This document shows, in pieces, positions 31,774 to 42,362 of a stretch of DNA of 64,000 nt. Source of the stretch: Staphylococcus piscifermentans (GTDB taxonomy: Bacteria > Bacillota > Bacilli > Staphylococcales > Staphylococcaceae); contig NZ_LT906447.1 of the NCBI RefSeq assembly GCF_900186985.1, positions 1,364,001-1,428,000 on the forward strand. The letters run 5' to 3'. The notes under the pieces are model-generated. The model made no database searches and was not told the DNA's origin. It saw only the letters and a list, made by a program, of their open reading frames with translations. Made by a program: the position numbers and the translations under genes. Position 1 is the stretch's first letter; each line of letters opens with the position of its first letter.

Positions 31774-34404
31774 ATGAAGCAATTGAAAGCTAGTGAAATC
31801 AGACAAAATTTTATTGATTATTTTAAAGAACAGGGACATATGGTAGAACCTTCCGCACCGCTTGTACCGATTAATGATGATTCTTTATTATGGATCAACT
31901 CAGGTGTTGCAACACTGAAAAAATACTTTGACGGTCGTGAAATTCCGAAAAAACCAAGAATTGTCAACTCTCAAAAAGCCATTAGAACCAATGATATTGA
32001 AAATGTAGGATTCACTGCACGCCACCATACATTTTTCGAAATGCTTGGCAACTTTTCTATCGGTGATTATTTCAAACGTGAAGCGATTGAATTTGCTTGG
32101 GAATTTTTAACAAGTGATCGTTGGATGGGAATGGAACCTGAAAAATTATATGTAACGATTCATCCTGAGGATACAGAAGCGTATGATTTATGGCATGATG
32201 TTATCGGATTAGAAGAAAGTCGTATTATTCGTATCGAAGGCAATTTCTGGGATATCGGTGAAGGTCCATCTGGTCCGAACACAGAAATTTTCTATGATCG
32301 TGGACCAGAATATGGTAAAGACGATCCAGCTGAAGAAATGTACCCTGGCGGTGAAAATGAACGTTACCTTGAAGTGTGGAACTTAGTATTCAGTGAATTT
32401 AATCATAATAAAGATCATACCTATACTCCGCTTCCCAATAAAAATATTGATACCGGCATGGGTCTGGAACGTATGGCTTCTATCGCGCAAAATGTACGTA
32501 CCAACTACGAAACAGACTTGTTTATGCCGATTATTGAAGATGTAGAACAAATTTCAGGTAAAAAATATCAAGAAAATGCAGAACAAGATGTTGCTTTTAA
32601 AGTCATTGCAGACCATATCCGTACAATTGCCTTTGCTATTGGTGATGGTGCTTTACCTGCAAACGAAGGACGCGGATATGTATTACGTCGCTTGTTGCGT
32701 CGTGCAGTACGTTTCAGTCAATCTCTAGATATTAATGAGCCATTCATGTATCGCTTAGTCGACACAGTAGCAGAGATTATGGAACCTTATTACCCAGAAG
32801 TGAAACAAAAAGCAGATTTCATCAAACGTGTTATTAAATCTGAAGAAGAACGTTTCCACGAAACATTAGAAGAAGGTTTAGCTATCTTGAACGATATGAT
32901 TAAAGAGGCTAAAGCTGGCGGTAATGTGATCAATGGTAAAGATGCTTTCAAATTATATGATACGTACGGTTTCCCAATTGAATTAACAGAAGAAATTGCC
33001 GATAACGAAGGTTTAACTGTAGATATGAAAACCTTCGAAGCGGAAATGCAAAAACAAAGAGATCGTGCTCGTCAAGCACGTCAAAAATCAGAATCTATGC
33101 AAATCCAAAGTGAAGTATTAAAAAATATCACTACAGCAAGTACGTTTACAGGCTATGATGTGATGGATCAAAACACTAAAATTACAGACATCATTGTAAA
33201 CGGTGAACGTGTAGAGAAAGCAGACGCTGGCGATACGGTATTCTTTGTACTTGAACAAACACCATTTTACGCTGTCAGCGGTGGACAAGTGGCTGACCAA
33301 GGTACAGTGAGCAACGAAAACTTTGAAATTGAAGTGACAGAAGTGACGAAAGCTCCAAATGGTCAAAACTTGCATAAAGGTGTAGTTCAATTCGGACAAG
33401 TATCTGAAGGTGCGGAAGTTGAAGCTTCAGTGAACCATGCAGATCGTCGCGACATTAAGAAAAACCATAGTGCGACTCACTTATTGCATGCCGCTTTAAA
33501 AGAAGTACTAGGTGATCACGTGAATCAGGCGGGTTCTCTAGTTGAAGGCGACCGATTACGTTTCGACTTTTCACACTTTGGTCCAGTAACAGAAGAAGAA
33601 TTAGAACAAGTTGAACGCCGTGTTAATGAGGAAATTTGGAAAGGCATTGATGTGACTATCAAAGAAATGCCGATAGAAGAAGCGAAAGCATCTGGAGCAA
33701 TGGCATTATTCGGAGAAAAATATGGCGATATTGTGCGTGTAGTAGATATGTCACCATTCTCTATTGAATTATGTGGTGGTATTCACGTTAACAACACATC
33801 TGAGATTGGTTTATTCAAGATTGTCAGTGAATCAGGAACTGGTGCAGGCGTACGCCGTATTGAAGCATTAACTGGTAAAGCTGCTTTCTTATATCTTGAA
33901 GCTATCCAAAATAAATTTAAAGCAGTTAAGCACCAAGTAAAAGCTAAAGAAGATGACCAAGTAGCTGAAAAAGTAAATCAACTCATCGACAACGAAAAAC
34001 AATTGCATAAACAATTAGAACAACGTAATCAAGAAATCACTGCATTGAAAATGGGTAATATTGATGATCAAGTAGAAGAAATGAACGGCTTGAAAGTCTT
34101 AGCCTTGCAAGTAGAAGCTGAAAATGCAAAAGCATTACGTCAGACAATGGATGATTTCAAATCAAAATTACAAGATACAGTGATTATTTTAGCAAGTGAT
34201 GTCGGCGGTAAAGTAGCACTCGTTGCCACAGTACCTAAAGCTGAAACAGATAAAATTAAAGCTGGGGACATTATTAAAAACATGGCACCAGTGGTCGGCG
34301 GTAAAGGCGGCGGTCGTCCTGATATGGCTCAAGGCGGCGGAAGTGAACCAAGTAAGATAACAGAGGCATTACAATTCATTAAAAACTACATTAAAACGCT
34401 ATAA
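31774..34404 (+). CDS. alaS: Alanyl-tRNA synthetase
   Basis: An 876-residue class II synthetase with the catalytic N-domain (motif 2 region [20 protein letters not shown]) and the editing domain with [11 protein letters not shown] (about 566-576) and a Cys in [11 protein letters not shown]. The C-Ala/DHHA1 region ends in [18 protein letters not shown] 31774 follows TTAGGAGTGAGG. Followed by ireB 68 bases later, which may be read through. Confidence 0.97.
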   Translation: MKQLKASEIRQNFIDYFKEQGHMVEPSAPLVPINDDSLLWINSGVATLKKYFDGREIPKKPRIVNSQKAIRTNDIENVGFTARHHTFFEMLGNFSIGDYFKREAIEFAWEFLTSDRWMGMEPEKLYVTIHPEDTEAYDLWHDVIGLEESRIIRIEGNFWDIGEGPSGPNTEIFYDRGPEYGKDDPAEEMYPGGENERYLEVWNLVFSEFNHNKDHTYTPLPNKNIDTGMGLERMASIAQNVRTNYETDLFMPIIEDVEQISGKKYQENAEQDVAFKVIADHIRTIAFAIGDGALPANEGRGYVLRRLLRRAVRFSQSLDINEPFMYRLVDTVAEIMEPYYPEVKQKADFIKRVIKSEEERFHETLEEGLAILNDMIKEAKAGGNVINGKDAFKLYDTYGFPIELTEEIADNEGLTVDMKTFEAEMQKQRDRARQARQKSESMQIQSEVLKNITTASTFTGYDVMDQNTKITDIIVNGERVEKADAGDTVFFVLEQTPFYAVSGGQVADQGTVSNENFEIEVTEVTKAPNGQNLHKGVVQFGQVSEGAEVEASVNHADRRDIKKNHSATHLLHAALKEVLGDHVNQAGSLVEGDRLRFDFSHFGPVTEEELEQVERRVNEEIWKGIDVTIKEMPIEEAKASGAMALFGEKYGDIVRVVDMSPFSIELCGGIHVNNTSEIGLFKIVSESGTGAGVRRIEALTGKAAFLYLEAIQNKFKAVKHQVKAKEDDQVAEKVNQLIDNEKQLHKQLEQRNQEITALKMGNIDDQVEEMNGLKVLALQVEAENAKALRQTMDDFKSKLQDTVIILASDVGGKVALVATVPKAETDKIKAGDIIKNMAPVVGGKGGGRPDMAQGGGSEPSKITEALQFIKNYIKTL

Positions 34405-34472
34405 CTTATCGACACTCTCATGTAGAATGGTAGATGTATCAGCCTACTAAAGTAGAAGGAGTGTGCAAGAAA

Positions 34473-34736
34473 ATGAACAATTACGATAAAACAATGCGCT
34501 TTAATCTTGAAGATGTTCCTAAAGAAAATGTTAAATCAGTGCTGACTAACGTGTATAATACCTTGAATGAACGTGGTTACGATCCAGTCAACCAAATTGT
34601 CGGTTATCTCTTATCAGGTGACCCTGCCTATATTCCGCGTCATAATGAAGCAAGAAACCAAATCAGAAGAATTGACCGTGATGAAATCATGGAAGAACTT
34701 GTTTCAAATTACTTGAATGCGTCTAAAGATAAATAG
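34473..34736 (+). CDS. IreB/YrzL family regulatory phosphoprotein (UPF0297)
   Basis: An 87-residue UPF0297 protein with the conserved [28 protein letters not shown]. The Enterococcus homologue IreB is phosphorylated by a PASTA kinase and affects cephalosporin resistance; the staphylococcal role is less defined. Start at ATG 34473 after AGAAGGAGTG. The frame opens upstream to 34434 but without a ribosome binding site. alaS-yrzL-ruvX-yrzB is a conserved Firmicute gene order. Confidence 0.9.
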   Translation: MNNYDKTMRFNLEDVPKENVKSVLTNVYNTLNERGYDPVNQIVGYLLSGDPAYIPRHNEARNQIRRIDRDEIMEELVSNYLNASKDK

Positions 34737-34739
34737 TAT

Positions 34740-35168
34740 ATGCTCACACATAAAATTATCGGTTTAGATGTTGGCAGTAAAACAGTCGGCGTTGCTGTCA
34801 GTGATTTAATGGGTTGGACCGCTCAAGGCTTAGATACACTCCGAATCAATGAAGAAGAAAATGAATTAGGTATTTCAAAGTTAACAGAAATCATAAAAAA
34901 AGAAGACGCGGATACTGTTGTAATAGGATTACCGAAGAATATGAATAATTCTATTGGATTTAGAGGCGAAGCTTCGTTAAAATACAAGGAAGCACTCCAA
35001 AATGCATTACCAGATATCAAAATTGTAATGTGGGATGAGCGCTTAAGTACGATGGCAGCAGAAAGATCGTTACTAGAAGCGGATGTTTCTAGAAACAAAC
35101 GTAAGAAAGTAATTGATAAAATGGCTGCTGTGTTTATATTGCAAGGTTATTTAGACTCATTACAATAA
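34740..35168 (+). CDS. ruvX: Putative pre-16S rRNA nuclease / Holliday junction resolvase YqgF (RuvX)
   Basis: A 142-residue RNase H-fold protein. Catalytic acidic residues lie in [13 protein letters not shown] (Asp near residue 9), [13 protein letters not shown], and the [14 protein letters not shown] block. The E. coli homologue trims the 16S rRNA 5' end; resolvase activity is also proposed. It begins three bases after the ireB stop with a poor ribosome binding site, suggesting coupling to it. Confidence 0.93.
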   Translation: MLTHKIIGLDVGSKTVGVAVSDLMGWTAQGLDTLRINEEENELGISKLTEIIKKEDADTVVIGLPKNMNNSIGFRGEASLKYKEALQNALPDIKIVMWDERLSTMAAERSLLEADVSRNKRKKVIDKMAAVFILQGYLDSLQ

Positions 35169-35190
35169 ACCATGAAAAGGAGCATTATTT

Positions 35191-35502
35191 ATGTCTGAAA
35201 ATAATAAAAACCAAGATGCAGAATTAAAAGTGAATAACGATGAGGAACTTTTAACTTTATACGATGAAGATGGTAACGAAGTTTTATATCGTAAAGTGCT
35301 AGAGTTCTATCATCCTGAATTTGACAAAGAATATGTCATTTTAGCTGAAGAAGGCGAAACATCTGATGACGACGATATGATTGAATTGATTCCGATGATT
35401 AATGTTCCTGATGAAGAAGGCGATGGCGGTAAATTCTTACCTGTCGATTCTGAGGAAGAATGGGATATGATTGAAGAAGTAGTCAATACTGAAATGGAAT
35501 AA
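35191..35502 (+). CDS. DUF1292 protein YrzB (UPF0473)
   Basis: A 103-residue, strongly acidic protein of the DUF1292 family with the pattern [32 protein letters not shown]. Function unknown; always near ruvX. Ribosome binding site AAAAGGAG. Followed by a terminator. Confidence 0.9.
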   Translation: MSENNKNQDAELKVNNDEELLTLYDEDGNEVLYRKVLEFYHPEFDKEYVILAEEGETSDDDDMIELIPMINVPDEEGDGGKFLPVDSEEEWDMIEEVVNTEME

Positions 35503-35516
35503 TTGAGGTTAATTGA

Positions 35517-35549
35517 GGCGGAGCCAGGTGCTCCGTCTTTTCTTTTTTA
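35517..35549 (+). terminator. Terminator after the ireB-ruvX-yrzB cluster
   Basis: GCGGAGC/GCTCCGT stem (35518-35524 with 35530-35536, one wobble) followed by CTTTTCTTTTTT. Confidence 0.82.
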
Positions 35550-35665
35550 CACACAAGAACATTTGTTCTCCCCCTCGTAAATTCGGCACTTTGAGATATA
35601 TAAATGAGAATTATAGGCTGTTATTCCTCTGAAAAGATAATTTTACAATAATTTAAAGTCGGTAC

Positions 35666-35694
35666 TTAATTTTACATCTTTTTTGTGGTAAAAT
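35666..35694 (+). promoter_or_regulatory. Putative promoter for trmR-trhP1-trhP2-udk-greA
   Basis: TTAATT (35666-35671), 17 bases, TAAAAT (35689-35694). About 105 bases of leader follow before the first start codon. Confidence 0.5.
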
Positions 35695-35742
35695 ATGTAA
35701 AGTTAAATTATAAGAAAAGTTTATGAAGTTGGTTACATCTTT

Positions 35743-35772
35743 AAATCAGTCAGCGTGGCTGATTTATTTTTG
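35743..35772 (+). promoter_or_regulatory. Terminator-like hairpin in the trmR leader
   Basis: AAATCAG/CTGATTT (35743-35749 with 35759-35765) can form, or alternatively an inner TCAGC/GCTGA with a GTG loop. ATTTTTG follows. It sits between the predicted promoter and the ribosome binding site, so it could be an attenuator or end a short RNA starting near 35700. Confidence 0.6.
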
Positions 35773-35799
35773 TTAATTTTTCGATGAAGGAAGCGTATT

Positions 35800-36441
35800 A
35801 TGGATAAAAATGAAAATTACTTGATTAATTTATCGCAAAAACACTCACATGAGTTAGAGGCCTTAAGACCTTACGCTGAAGAAAATAATGTTCCGATTAT
35901 CCATCCTTTGTCGTTGGATATGATTAAACAATTGATAAGAATTCATCAATCACGACATATTTTAGAGATTGGAACAGCTATCGGTTATAGCGCTATGCAT
36001 TTTGCTTCAGTCAATGAAGACATTAATGTATGGACAATTGAACGTGATGAAACAATGCAGAAAGCTGCTAAAGAAAATTTAGCGAATTATACCTATGGTT
36101 CGCAAGTTCATCTCATTGAAGGAGATGCAAGGGAAACTTTTGAGGCAGTTGAGGATTTATCTTTTGATATGATCTTTATTGATGCGGCCAAAGCACAATC
36201 GCAGAAATTTTTTGAACTCTATACGCCACTATTGAGAAAAGGCGGTTTGGTGATTGTAGATAATATTCTCTACCATGATTTTGTAGCAGATATAGAAGTG
36301 GTACGCAGTCGTAACGTTAAGCAGATGGTGAAGAAAATTCAAAAGTTTAATACCTGGTTAAATGATCATCCAGACTATGAAACTAACTTTTTAGATATAG
36401 AAGATGGTTTAGCCATCGCGATTAAAGGAGAGTCAAAATGA
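35800..36441 (+). CDS. trmR: tRNA 5-hydroxyuridine methyltransferase TrmR (YrrM)
   Basis: A 213-residue class I O-methyltransferase with SAM motif ILEIGTAIGYSAMHFA (about 52-67), FDMIFIDAAKAQSQKFFELY and GLVIVDNILYHDFVADIEVV. In B. subtilis YrrM/TrmR methylates ho5U34 to mo5U in tRNA. Here it is coupled (ATGA overlap) to both U32 proteins that make ho5U, so function by context is strong. Start ATG 35800 after GAAGGAAG. Confidence 0.9.
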   Translation: MDKNENYLINLSQKHSHELEALRPYAEENNVPIIHPLSLDMIKQLIRIHQSRHILEIGTAIGYSAMHFASVNEDINVWTIERDETMQKAAKENLANYTYGSQVHLIEGDARETFEAVEDLSFDMIFIDAAKAQSQKFFELYTPLLRKGGLVIVDNILYHDFVADIEVVRSRNVKQMVKKIQKFNTWLNDHPDYETNFLDIEDGLAIAIKGESK

Positions 36442-37361
36442 CAGAACTACTTGTGACACCTAAATCAGTTGAGCATATTGAAGTGTTGATTGAAAAAGGT
36501 GCAGATGCTTTTGTAATCGGAGAACAAAAATTCGGTTTGCGTTTAGCGGGAGAGTTTGATCGAGAAGCCATGCGTGAAGCGGTACAACTCATTCATAGCC
36601 ATGGTAAAAAAGCCTATGCAGCTGTAAATGGTATTTTTCATAATTATCATTTGAATGCTTTAGAAGATTATATTCAATTTCTGCATGAAATCAAAGTTGA
36701 TCGTATTATTTTCGGTGATCCAGCAGTAGTCATGTATGTTAAAGCGCAAGCACAGCCTATTCCTTTGAATTGGGATGCAGAGACGATTGTTACAAATTAT
36801 TTCCAATGTAATTATTGGGGCAAACGCGGCGCTAAACGTGCGGTACTTGCGCGTGAGCTGAGCTTGGAAGAAATCTTGAATATTAAAGCACATGCTGAGG
36901 TAGAAATAGAAGTACAAGTGCATGGGATGACTTGTATGTTCCAATCGAAACGTATGTTGCTCGGTAATTACTATACTTTCCAAGATCGTCAAATGAAAAT
37001 TCAACGTCAAGATTCAGGGAAAGATTTATTGTTATATGATGAAGAACGTGAAAATCAATATCCAGTATTTGAAGATTATAATGGGACACATATTATGTCG
37101 CCAAACGATATATGTTTGATTGAAGAATTAGATCCATTGTTGGAAGCGGGAATCGATAGTTTGAAAATAGATGGTGTGTTGCACACTGAAGAATATATTA
37201 ATGTATGTACAGAACAATACAGAGAAGCTATCGACTTATACCAAGAAGATCCTGAAGCATATGAAGATGAAAAATTCATGCTAGTGGACCCGATTGAAGA
37301 AATCCAACCTGAACATCGACCGTTTGATGAAGGATTCTTATTCAAACACACAGTTTATTAA
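36438..37361 (+). CDS. trhP1: U32-family tRNA hydroxylation protein TrhP1 (YrrN)
   Basis: A 307-residue U32 'peptidase' family member beginning ELLVTPKSVEHIEVLIEKGADAFVIGEQKFGLRLAG. In B. subtilis TrhP1 and TrhP2 are needed for prephenate-dependent 5-hydroxylation of U34. It overlaps trmR by four bases and is followed 12 bases later by trhP2. Confidence 0.9.
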   Translation: MTELLVTPKSVEHIEVLIEKGADAFVIGEQKFGLRLAGEFDREAMREAVQLIHSHGKKAYAAVNGIFHNYHLNALEDYIQFLHEIKVDRIIFGDPAVVMYVKAQAQPIPLNWDAETIVTNYFQCNYWGKRGAKRAVLARELSLEEILNIKAHAEVEIEVQVHGMTCMFQSKRMLLGNYYTFQDRQMKIQRQDSGKDLLLYDEERENQYPVFEDYNGTHIMSPNDICLIEELDPLLEAGIDSLKIDGVLHTEEYINVCTEQYREAIDLYQEDPEAYEDEKFMLVDPIEEIQPEHRPFDEGFLFKHTVY

Positions 37362-37373
37362 GGAGGCTATCTC

Positions 37374-38642
37374 TTGATTACACAAGCAAAAAAAGATGAG
37401 TCAAAATCAAAAAGCCAAATGAAGAAACCTGAATTGCTGGCACCTGCCGGCAACTTAGAAAAATTAAAAATTGCAGTACATTATGGAGCGGATGCGGTCT
37501 TCTTAGGCGGACAAGAATACGGATTACGTTCTAATGCTGATAACTTTACAATGGAAGAAATCAAAGAAGGCGTAGAATTCGCTGATAAATATGGTGCGAA
37601 AATTTACGTAACGACTAACATTATTGCACATGATGAAAATATGGACGGTTTGGAAGATTACTTGAAGAGCCTTGAAGCTACAGGTGCTACAGGTATTATT
37701 GTTGCAGATCCATTAATCATTGAAACATGTAAAGCAGTGGCGCCAAAGTTAGAAATACATCTCTCAACACAACAATCTCTCAGCAACTATAAAGCAATAG
37801 AATATTGGAAAGAAGAGGGATTAGACCGTGTAGTGCTAGCTCGTGAAACGGGTGCAATGGAAATGAAGGAAATGAAAGAAAAGGTAGATATTGAAATTGA
37901 AGCCTTTATACATGGTGCAATGTGTATTGCTTATTCTGGTCGTTGTACTCTCAGTAATCATATGACGGCACGTGACTCCAACAGAGGCGGATGTTGCCAA
38001 AGTTGCCGTTGGGATTATGATTTATTAGAAGTAGATGAAGACGGAGAATTGGATTTATTATATAAAGACGGACATGTTACTCCTTTTGCAATGAGTCCGA
38101 AAGACTTGAAATTAATTGAATCGATTCCCGATATGATGGATTTAGGGATTGATTCTTTAAAAATTGAAGGTCGTATGAAATCTATTCACTATATTGCAAC
38201 TGTGGTTTCGGTTTATCGTAAAGTTATCGATGCCTACGCTGCAGACCCTGAAAATTTCAAAATTAAACCTGAGTGGTTAATTGAGCTCGATAAGTGCGCC
38301 AATAGAGATACAGCTTCTTCATTCTTTGAAGGCACACCAGGTTACCAACAACAGATGTTCGGCAATGAATCGAATAAAAAATCACCTTATGATTTTTGCG
38401 GCTTAGTATTAGACTATGATGAAACAACACACATTGCGACTATTCAACAACGCAATCACTTCAAACCAGGGCAAGAAGTAGAATTCTTCGGGCCTGAAAT
38501 AGATGGATTCAAACAAATCGTTGAAACAATTTATGATGAAGAAGGCAACGAATTAGATGCTGCGCGTCATCCACTTCAAATTGTTCAATTCAAAGTTGAT
38601 CATCCTATTTATCCTAACAACATGATGCGAAAGGAAGTATAA
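37374..38642 (+). CDS. trhP2: U32-family tRNA hydroxylation protein TrhP2 (YrrO)
   Basis: A 422-residue U32 protein with [40 protein letters not shown], and the U32 signature [16 protein letters not shown] with a cysteine set ([15 protein letters not shown]) that binds an iron-sulfur cluster in relatives. The C-terminal beta domain (about 330-420) is absent from TrhP1. The start is TTG at 37374 behind AAGGAGGC. Acts with TrhP1 to make ho5U34. Confidence 0.9.
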   Translation: MITQAKKDESKSKSQMKKPELLAPAGNLEKLKIAVHYGADAVFLGGQEYGLRSNADNFTMEEIKEGVEFADKYGAKIYVTTNIIAHDENMDGLEDYLKSLEATGATGIIVADPLIIETCKAVAPKLEIHLSTQQSLSNYKAIEYWKEEGLDRVVLARETGAMEMKEMKEKVDIEIEAFIHGAMCIAYSGRCTLSNHMTARDSNRGGCCQSCRWDYDLLEVDEDGELDLLYKDGHVTPFAMSPKDLKLIESIPDMMDLGIDSLKIEGRMKSIHYIATVVSVYRKVIDAYAADPENFKIKPEWLIELDKCANRDTASSFFEGTPGYQQQMFGNESNKKSPYDFCGLVLDYDETTHIATIQQRNHFKPGQEVEFFGPEIDGFKQIVETIYDEEGNELDAARHPLQIVQFKVDHPIYPNNMMRKEV

Positions 38643-38644
38643 TC

Positions 38645-39271
38645 ATGAATCCAACAACGATTATCGGTATCGCAGGCGGGTCAGGTTCAGGTAAAACATC
38701 TGTTACCAATGAAATATTGCACAATTTAGAAGGTCATAGTGTTGCATTAATTGCTCAAGACTACTATTATAAGGACCAATCCCATTTAACTTTTGAAGAA
38801 CGCTTGAAAACAAACTATGATCATCCGTTTGCTTTCGATAATGATTTATTAATTCAAAATTTAATGGATTTACGCAATGGGCATTCTGTAGAAGTACCGA
38901 CATATGATTATGTTAATCATACAAGAAGTTCTGAAACCATTGCATTTCAACCTAAAGATGTTATTATCGTAGAAGGAATATTTGCACTAGAAAACAAAAC
39001 TTTAAGAGATTTAATGGATGTAAAGATTTATGTCGACACAGATGCTGATTTACGTATCCTAAGACGCTTGATGCGTGATACGAAAGAACGCGGACGTTCT
39101 ATGGAGTCGGTAATCGAACAATATCTTACTGTTGTACGACCGATGCATAATCAATTTATCGAACCTACAAAACGCTATGCAGATATTATTATTCCTGAGG
39201 GCGGCAGTAATAAAGTGGCTATCGACATAATGACAACTAAAATCCAATCATTGATTAACAATCAACTGTAA
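38645..39271 (+). CDS. udk: Uridine kinase
   Basis: A 208-residue kinase of pyrimidine salvage that phosphorylates uridine and cytidine. P-loop [11 protein letters not shown] is at 8-18, with [10 protein letters not shown] and [13 protein letters not shown] (lid). The ATG is two bases after the trhP2 stop; ribosome binding site AAAGGAAG lies within trhP2. Confidence 0.96.
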   Translation: MNPTTIIGIAGGSGSGKTSVTNEILHNLEGHSVALIAQDYYYKDQSHLTFEERLKTNYDHPFAFDNDLLIQNLMDLRNGHSVEVPTYDYVNHTRSSETIAFQPKDVIIVEGIFALENKTLRDLMDVKIYVDTDADLRILRRLMRDTKERGRSMESVIEQYLTVVRPMHNQFIEPTKRYADIIIPEGGSNKVAIDIMTTKIQSLINNQL

Positions 39272-39296
39272 CTTTTGAGTAAAGGAAGATGCTAAT

Positions 39297-39779
39297 ATGG
39301 AAAACCAAAAACAATATCCAATGACACAAGAAGGCTTTGAGAAGTTAGAACAAGAATTAGAAGAATTAAAGACTGTAAAACGTCCAGAAGTCGTAGAAAA
39401 AATTAAAGTTGCACGTTCTTTCGGCGACTTGTCTGAGAACTCAGAGTACGATGCTGCGAAAGATGAACAAGGATTTATTGAACAAGATATTCAACGTATT
39501 GAACATATGATCAGAAATGCGTTGATTATTGAAGATACTGGTGACAATAATGTCGTACAAATCGGTAAAACTGTAACCTTCATAGAAATTCCTGACGGCG
39601 ACGAAGAAGTTTATCAAATCGTTGGTTCAGCTGAAGCGGATGCTTTCAACGGAAAAATTTCAAACGAATCACCAATTGCACAAAGCTTAATTGGCAAACA
39701 TTTAGATGACGAAGTACGTGTACCGCTTCCAAATGGTGCTGAAATGAAAGTCAAAATCACAAATATTCAATCACAATAA
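39297..39779 (+). CDS. greA: Transcription elongation factor GreA
   Basis: A 160-residue factor that rescues backtracked RNA polymerase. It has the N-terminal coiled coil with the acidic tip [18 protein letters not shown] (about 41-58) and the C-terminal FKBP-like domain ending [18 protein letters not shown]. It is the last gene of the trmR-greA unit. Followed by a long hairpin terminator. Confidence 0.97.
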   Translation: MENQKQYPMTQEGFEKLEQELEELKTVKRPEVVEKIKVARSFGDLSENSEYDAAKDEQGFIEQDIQRIEHMIRNALIIEDTGDNNVVQIGKTVTFIEIPDGDEEVYQIVGSAEADAFNGKISNESPIAQSLIGKHLDDEVRVPLPNGAEMKVKITNIQSQ

Positions 39780-39831
39780 GGTATAATTCTTTCTGAAATG
39801 TAACGAAGGACTAAAATTGAATGTGCATTAT

Positions 39832-39916
39832 AAAGTTGACGTTACTTTATTTGAGATAAAGGCTGTATGAGATGTTCGGCTGTTTCCACTCAAAATAAAG
39901 CGTCAACTTTTTTTGT
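39832..39916 (+). terminator. Long-stem terminator after greA
   Basis: A 10-bp perfect basal stem (39832-39841 with 39901-39910), then a three-base bulge, then an 11-bp stem with one bulge (39845-39855 with 39889-39900), with a 33-base apical loop. A TTTTTTT run ends it. It is unusually long for a plain terminator. Confidence 0.85.
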
Positions 39917-40018
39917 GCGATGAAAAATAGATGTAAATCAACAAGATTGACTTCAGTCGTTGCAAGTTCAAAATTATGATAAAATAAGCGTGATAGTAAT
40001 CAGAAAGGGGAAAGAGTA

Positions 40019-40705
40019 ATGATAGGTATTATTGGCGCTATGGAAGAAGAAATACAAATATTAAAAGAAAAAATAACGGGCCTTGAAGAAATCTCAATTG
40101 CACATGTTAAATTTTATAGAGGCCAAATTGATAATAAAGAAGTCGTGTTGACTTTAAGTGGAATCGGCAAAGTGAATGCTGCAATGTCGACAACGTTATT
40201 AATTAACACATTTTCTCCTGATGTAATTCTAAACACAGGTTCAGCAGGTGCATTAGATCATTCTTTAGAAATCGGTGATGTATTAATTAGTACTGAAGCT
40301 ACGTATCATGATGCTGATGCAACAGCATTCGGGTATGAATTAGGTCAAATTCCGAATATGCCGATTGCATATGCTGCAGATGATGATTTAACAACACTAG
40401 CACAATCTGTGGTTGAACAACAAGAATTGAATGGAAAACTCGGTTTAATAGTCAGCGGAGATAGTTTCATCGGCGAAGTCAGCCAAAGAAAAGTAATCAA
40501 AGAAAATTTCCCTGATGCTATGGCAGTCGAAATGGAAGCCGCAGCAATTGCGCAAACTTGTTATCAATTTAAAGTGCCTTTCATTATTACTAGAGCTGTA
40601 TCGGATTTAGCGAATGGAGAAGCAAATATTACATTTGATGAATTTATAGGAGAGGCAGCACAATCTTCTAGCAACATTGTTTTAGAAATGTTGAAATCTT
40701 TATAA
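40019..40705 (+). CDS. mtnN: 5'-methylthioadenosine/S-adenosylhomocysteine nucleosidase
   Basis: A 228-residue nucleosidase that cleaves MTA and SAH, recycling products of SAM-dependent reactions. It has [11 protein letters not shown] at the start, [22 protein letters not shown] and the catalytic Asp in [10 protein letters not shown]. Ribosome binding site AAAGGGGAAAG. It is near several SAM-using RNA enzymes but in its own transcription unit. Confidence 0.96.
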   Translation: MIGIIGAMEEEIQILKEKITGLEEISIAHVKFYRGQIDNKEVVLTLSGIGKVNAAMSTTLLINTFSPDVILNTGSAGALDHSLEIGDVLISTEATYHDADATAFGYELGQIPNMPIAYAADDDLTTLAQSVVEQQELNGKLGLIVSGDSFIGEVSQRKVIKENFPDAMAVEMEAAAIAQTCYQFKVPFIITRAVSDLANGEANITFDEFIGEAAQSSSNIVLEMLKSL

Positions 40706-40724
40706 GGATAAGGTGAAATCAGTA

Positions 40725-41252
40725 ATGGGAATTTTAAGCAGACTTTGTATGCCGAATGCGTACGTTCAAAGTATTCATCAAATTGATTTTGATGCATTAG
40801 CAAAATCTGGCATTCGAGGTGTCATTACAGATTTGGATAACACGTTAGTAGGTTGGGATGAAGCAGATCCTACGCCTGCTGTTATTCATTGGTTCAATAA
40901 ATTGAATGATTTAAATATCAAGGTTACTGTCGTTTCAAATAACCACCAAAAACGTGTTGCTAATTTTTGTACACCGTTAAATGTTGATTATATATTTGAA
41001 GCCAGAAAACCAATGGGAAAATCGTTTAAACGTGCATGTGAACATATGAGTTTAAAGCCGGAAGAAACAGTTGTCATCGGTGATCAAATGATGACGGATG
41101 TAATTGGGGGCAATCGACGCGGTATGTATACCATAATGGTTGTTCCAGTTAAAAAAACAGATGGTTTTATGACAAAATGCAATCGTTTGATAGAACGCAG
41201 ACTGTTACACAGATATAAAAGAAAAGGCTATATTAAATGGGAGGAAAATTGA
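40725..41252 (+). CDS. yqeG: YqeG family HAD-IIIA phosphatase
   Basis: A 175-residue HAD protein with DLDNTLVGWDEADPTP (motif I, about 33-48), VVSNN (motif II), RKPMGK, and VIGDQMMTDVIGGNRRGM (motif IV). The substrate is unknown. I choose ATG 40725 (MGILSRLCMPNAYVQS), nine bases after AAGGTG; an upstream GTG at 40713 overlaps that ribosome binding site. It abuts yqeH and is part of the conserved yqeG-yqeM run. Confidence 0.9.
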   Translation: MGILSRLCMPNAYVQSIHQIDFDALAKSGIRGVITDLDNTLVGWDEADPTPAVIHWFNKLNDLNIKVTVVSNNHQKRVANFCTPLNVDYIFEARKPMGKSFKRACEHMSLKPEETVVIGDQMMTDVIGGNRRGMYTIMVVPVKKTDGFMTKCNRLIERRLLHRYKRKGYIKWEEN

Positions 41253-42353
41253 TTGACTGAAACCCTAAAATGTATCGGTTGCGGAGCACCGCTGCAGTCA
41301 GAAGATCCAAAAAAACCAGGTTATGTGCCTGCACATAGCTTGCATAAAGAGGACGTTATCTGCCAACGTTGTTTTCGATTGAAAAATTACAATGAAGTAC
41401 AAGATGTCGGTATGGACAGTGAAGACTTCTTAGATTTATTAAATAACTTAGCAGATAAAAAAGGCCTTGTCGTCAATGTAGTAGATATATTTGATTTCGA
41501 AGGTTCTTTTATACACGCTTTAAAACGTATCGTCGGAAATAAAAAGGTCGTACTTGCGGCAAACAAGATTGATTTATTGCCAAAACAAATTAATAAACGC
41601 CGTGTTAAAGAATGGTTGAAAAAGACAGCTAAGAAATATGGTTTGGAACCGGAAGCGGTGATCTTAATTTCAGCCAATAAAGGATACGGCATTGACGAAT
41701 TGTTAGAAGCTATTGATACGTATCGTAACAATGATGATGTATATATTGTAGGGACAACTAATGTCGGCAAATCTACTTTAATTAACAAACTTATAGAACA
41801 AAGTGTAGGAGAGAAAGATGTAGTGACGACTTCTCGATTCCCTGGAACGACGTTAGATATGATAGATATCCCTCTAGACGATAATACATTTATGTTCGAT
41901 ACACCAGGTATCATTCAAGAACATCAAATGACACATTATGTTACTGAAAAAGAATTAAAGCAGATTATGCCCAATAAAGAAATTAAACAACGCGTTTATC
42001 AGTTGAATGAGGGTCAAACTTTATTCTTCGGAGGACTAGCACGAATTGATTACGTCTCTGGAGGAAAAAGACCTCTAGTATGCTACTTTTCCAATAATTT
42101 GATGATACATCGTACTAAAACGGAAAAAGCAGATGTGTTATGGAAAACGCAACTTGGTTCTCTTTTAACACCGCCAAATGACCCAGAACATTTTGATTTG
42201 AAAGATGTCAAAGCGGTGCGTTTAGAAACAGGTAAAGAAAAACGCGATGTGATGATTTCTGGTCTCGGTTTTATTACGATAGGCCCAGGTGCTAAAGTAG
42301 TGGTTCATGTACCTAAATCTGTTGATGTAGTACTAAGAAATTCAATCATGTAG
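41253..42353 (+). CDS. yqeH: Circularly permuted ribosome-biogenesis GTPase YqeH
   Basis: A 366-residue GTPase for 30S assembly. The N-terminal zinc finger has Cys pairs CIGCG and CQRC. The G motifs are permuted: ANKIDLL (G4) and ISANKG (G5) come before the P-loop GTTNVGKSTLIN (G1) and DTPGI (G3). TTG start at 41253 after GGGAGG, directly after the yqeG stop. Confidence 0.95.
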   Translation: MTETLKCIGCGAPLQSEDPKKPGYVPAHSLHKEDVICQRCFRLKNYNEVQDVGMDSEDFLDLLNNLADKKGLVVNVVDIFDFEGSFIHALKRIVGNKKVVLAANKIDLLPKQINKRRVKEWLKKTAKKYGLEPEAVILISANKGYGIDELLEAIDTYRNNDDVYIVGTTNVGKSTLINKLIEQSVGEKDVVTTSRFPGTTLDMIDIPLDDNTFMFDTPGIIQEHQMTHYVTEKELKQIMPNKEIKQRVYQLNEGQTLFFGGLARIDYVSGGKRPLVCYFSNNLMIHRTKTEKADVLWKTQLGSLLTPPNDPEHFDLKDVKAVRLETGKEKRDVMISGLGFITIGPGAKVVVHVPKSVDVVLRNSIM

Positions 42354-42362
42354 GTGAAGAAA

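Noticed and set aside
41387..41914. 175-residue minus-strand ORF opposite yqeH
   Set aside because: Serine-rich shadow of the YqeH GTPase motifs; no start context.
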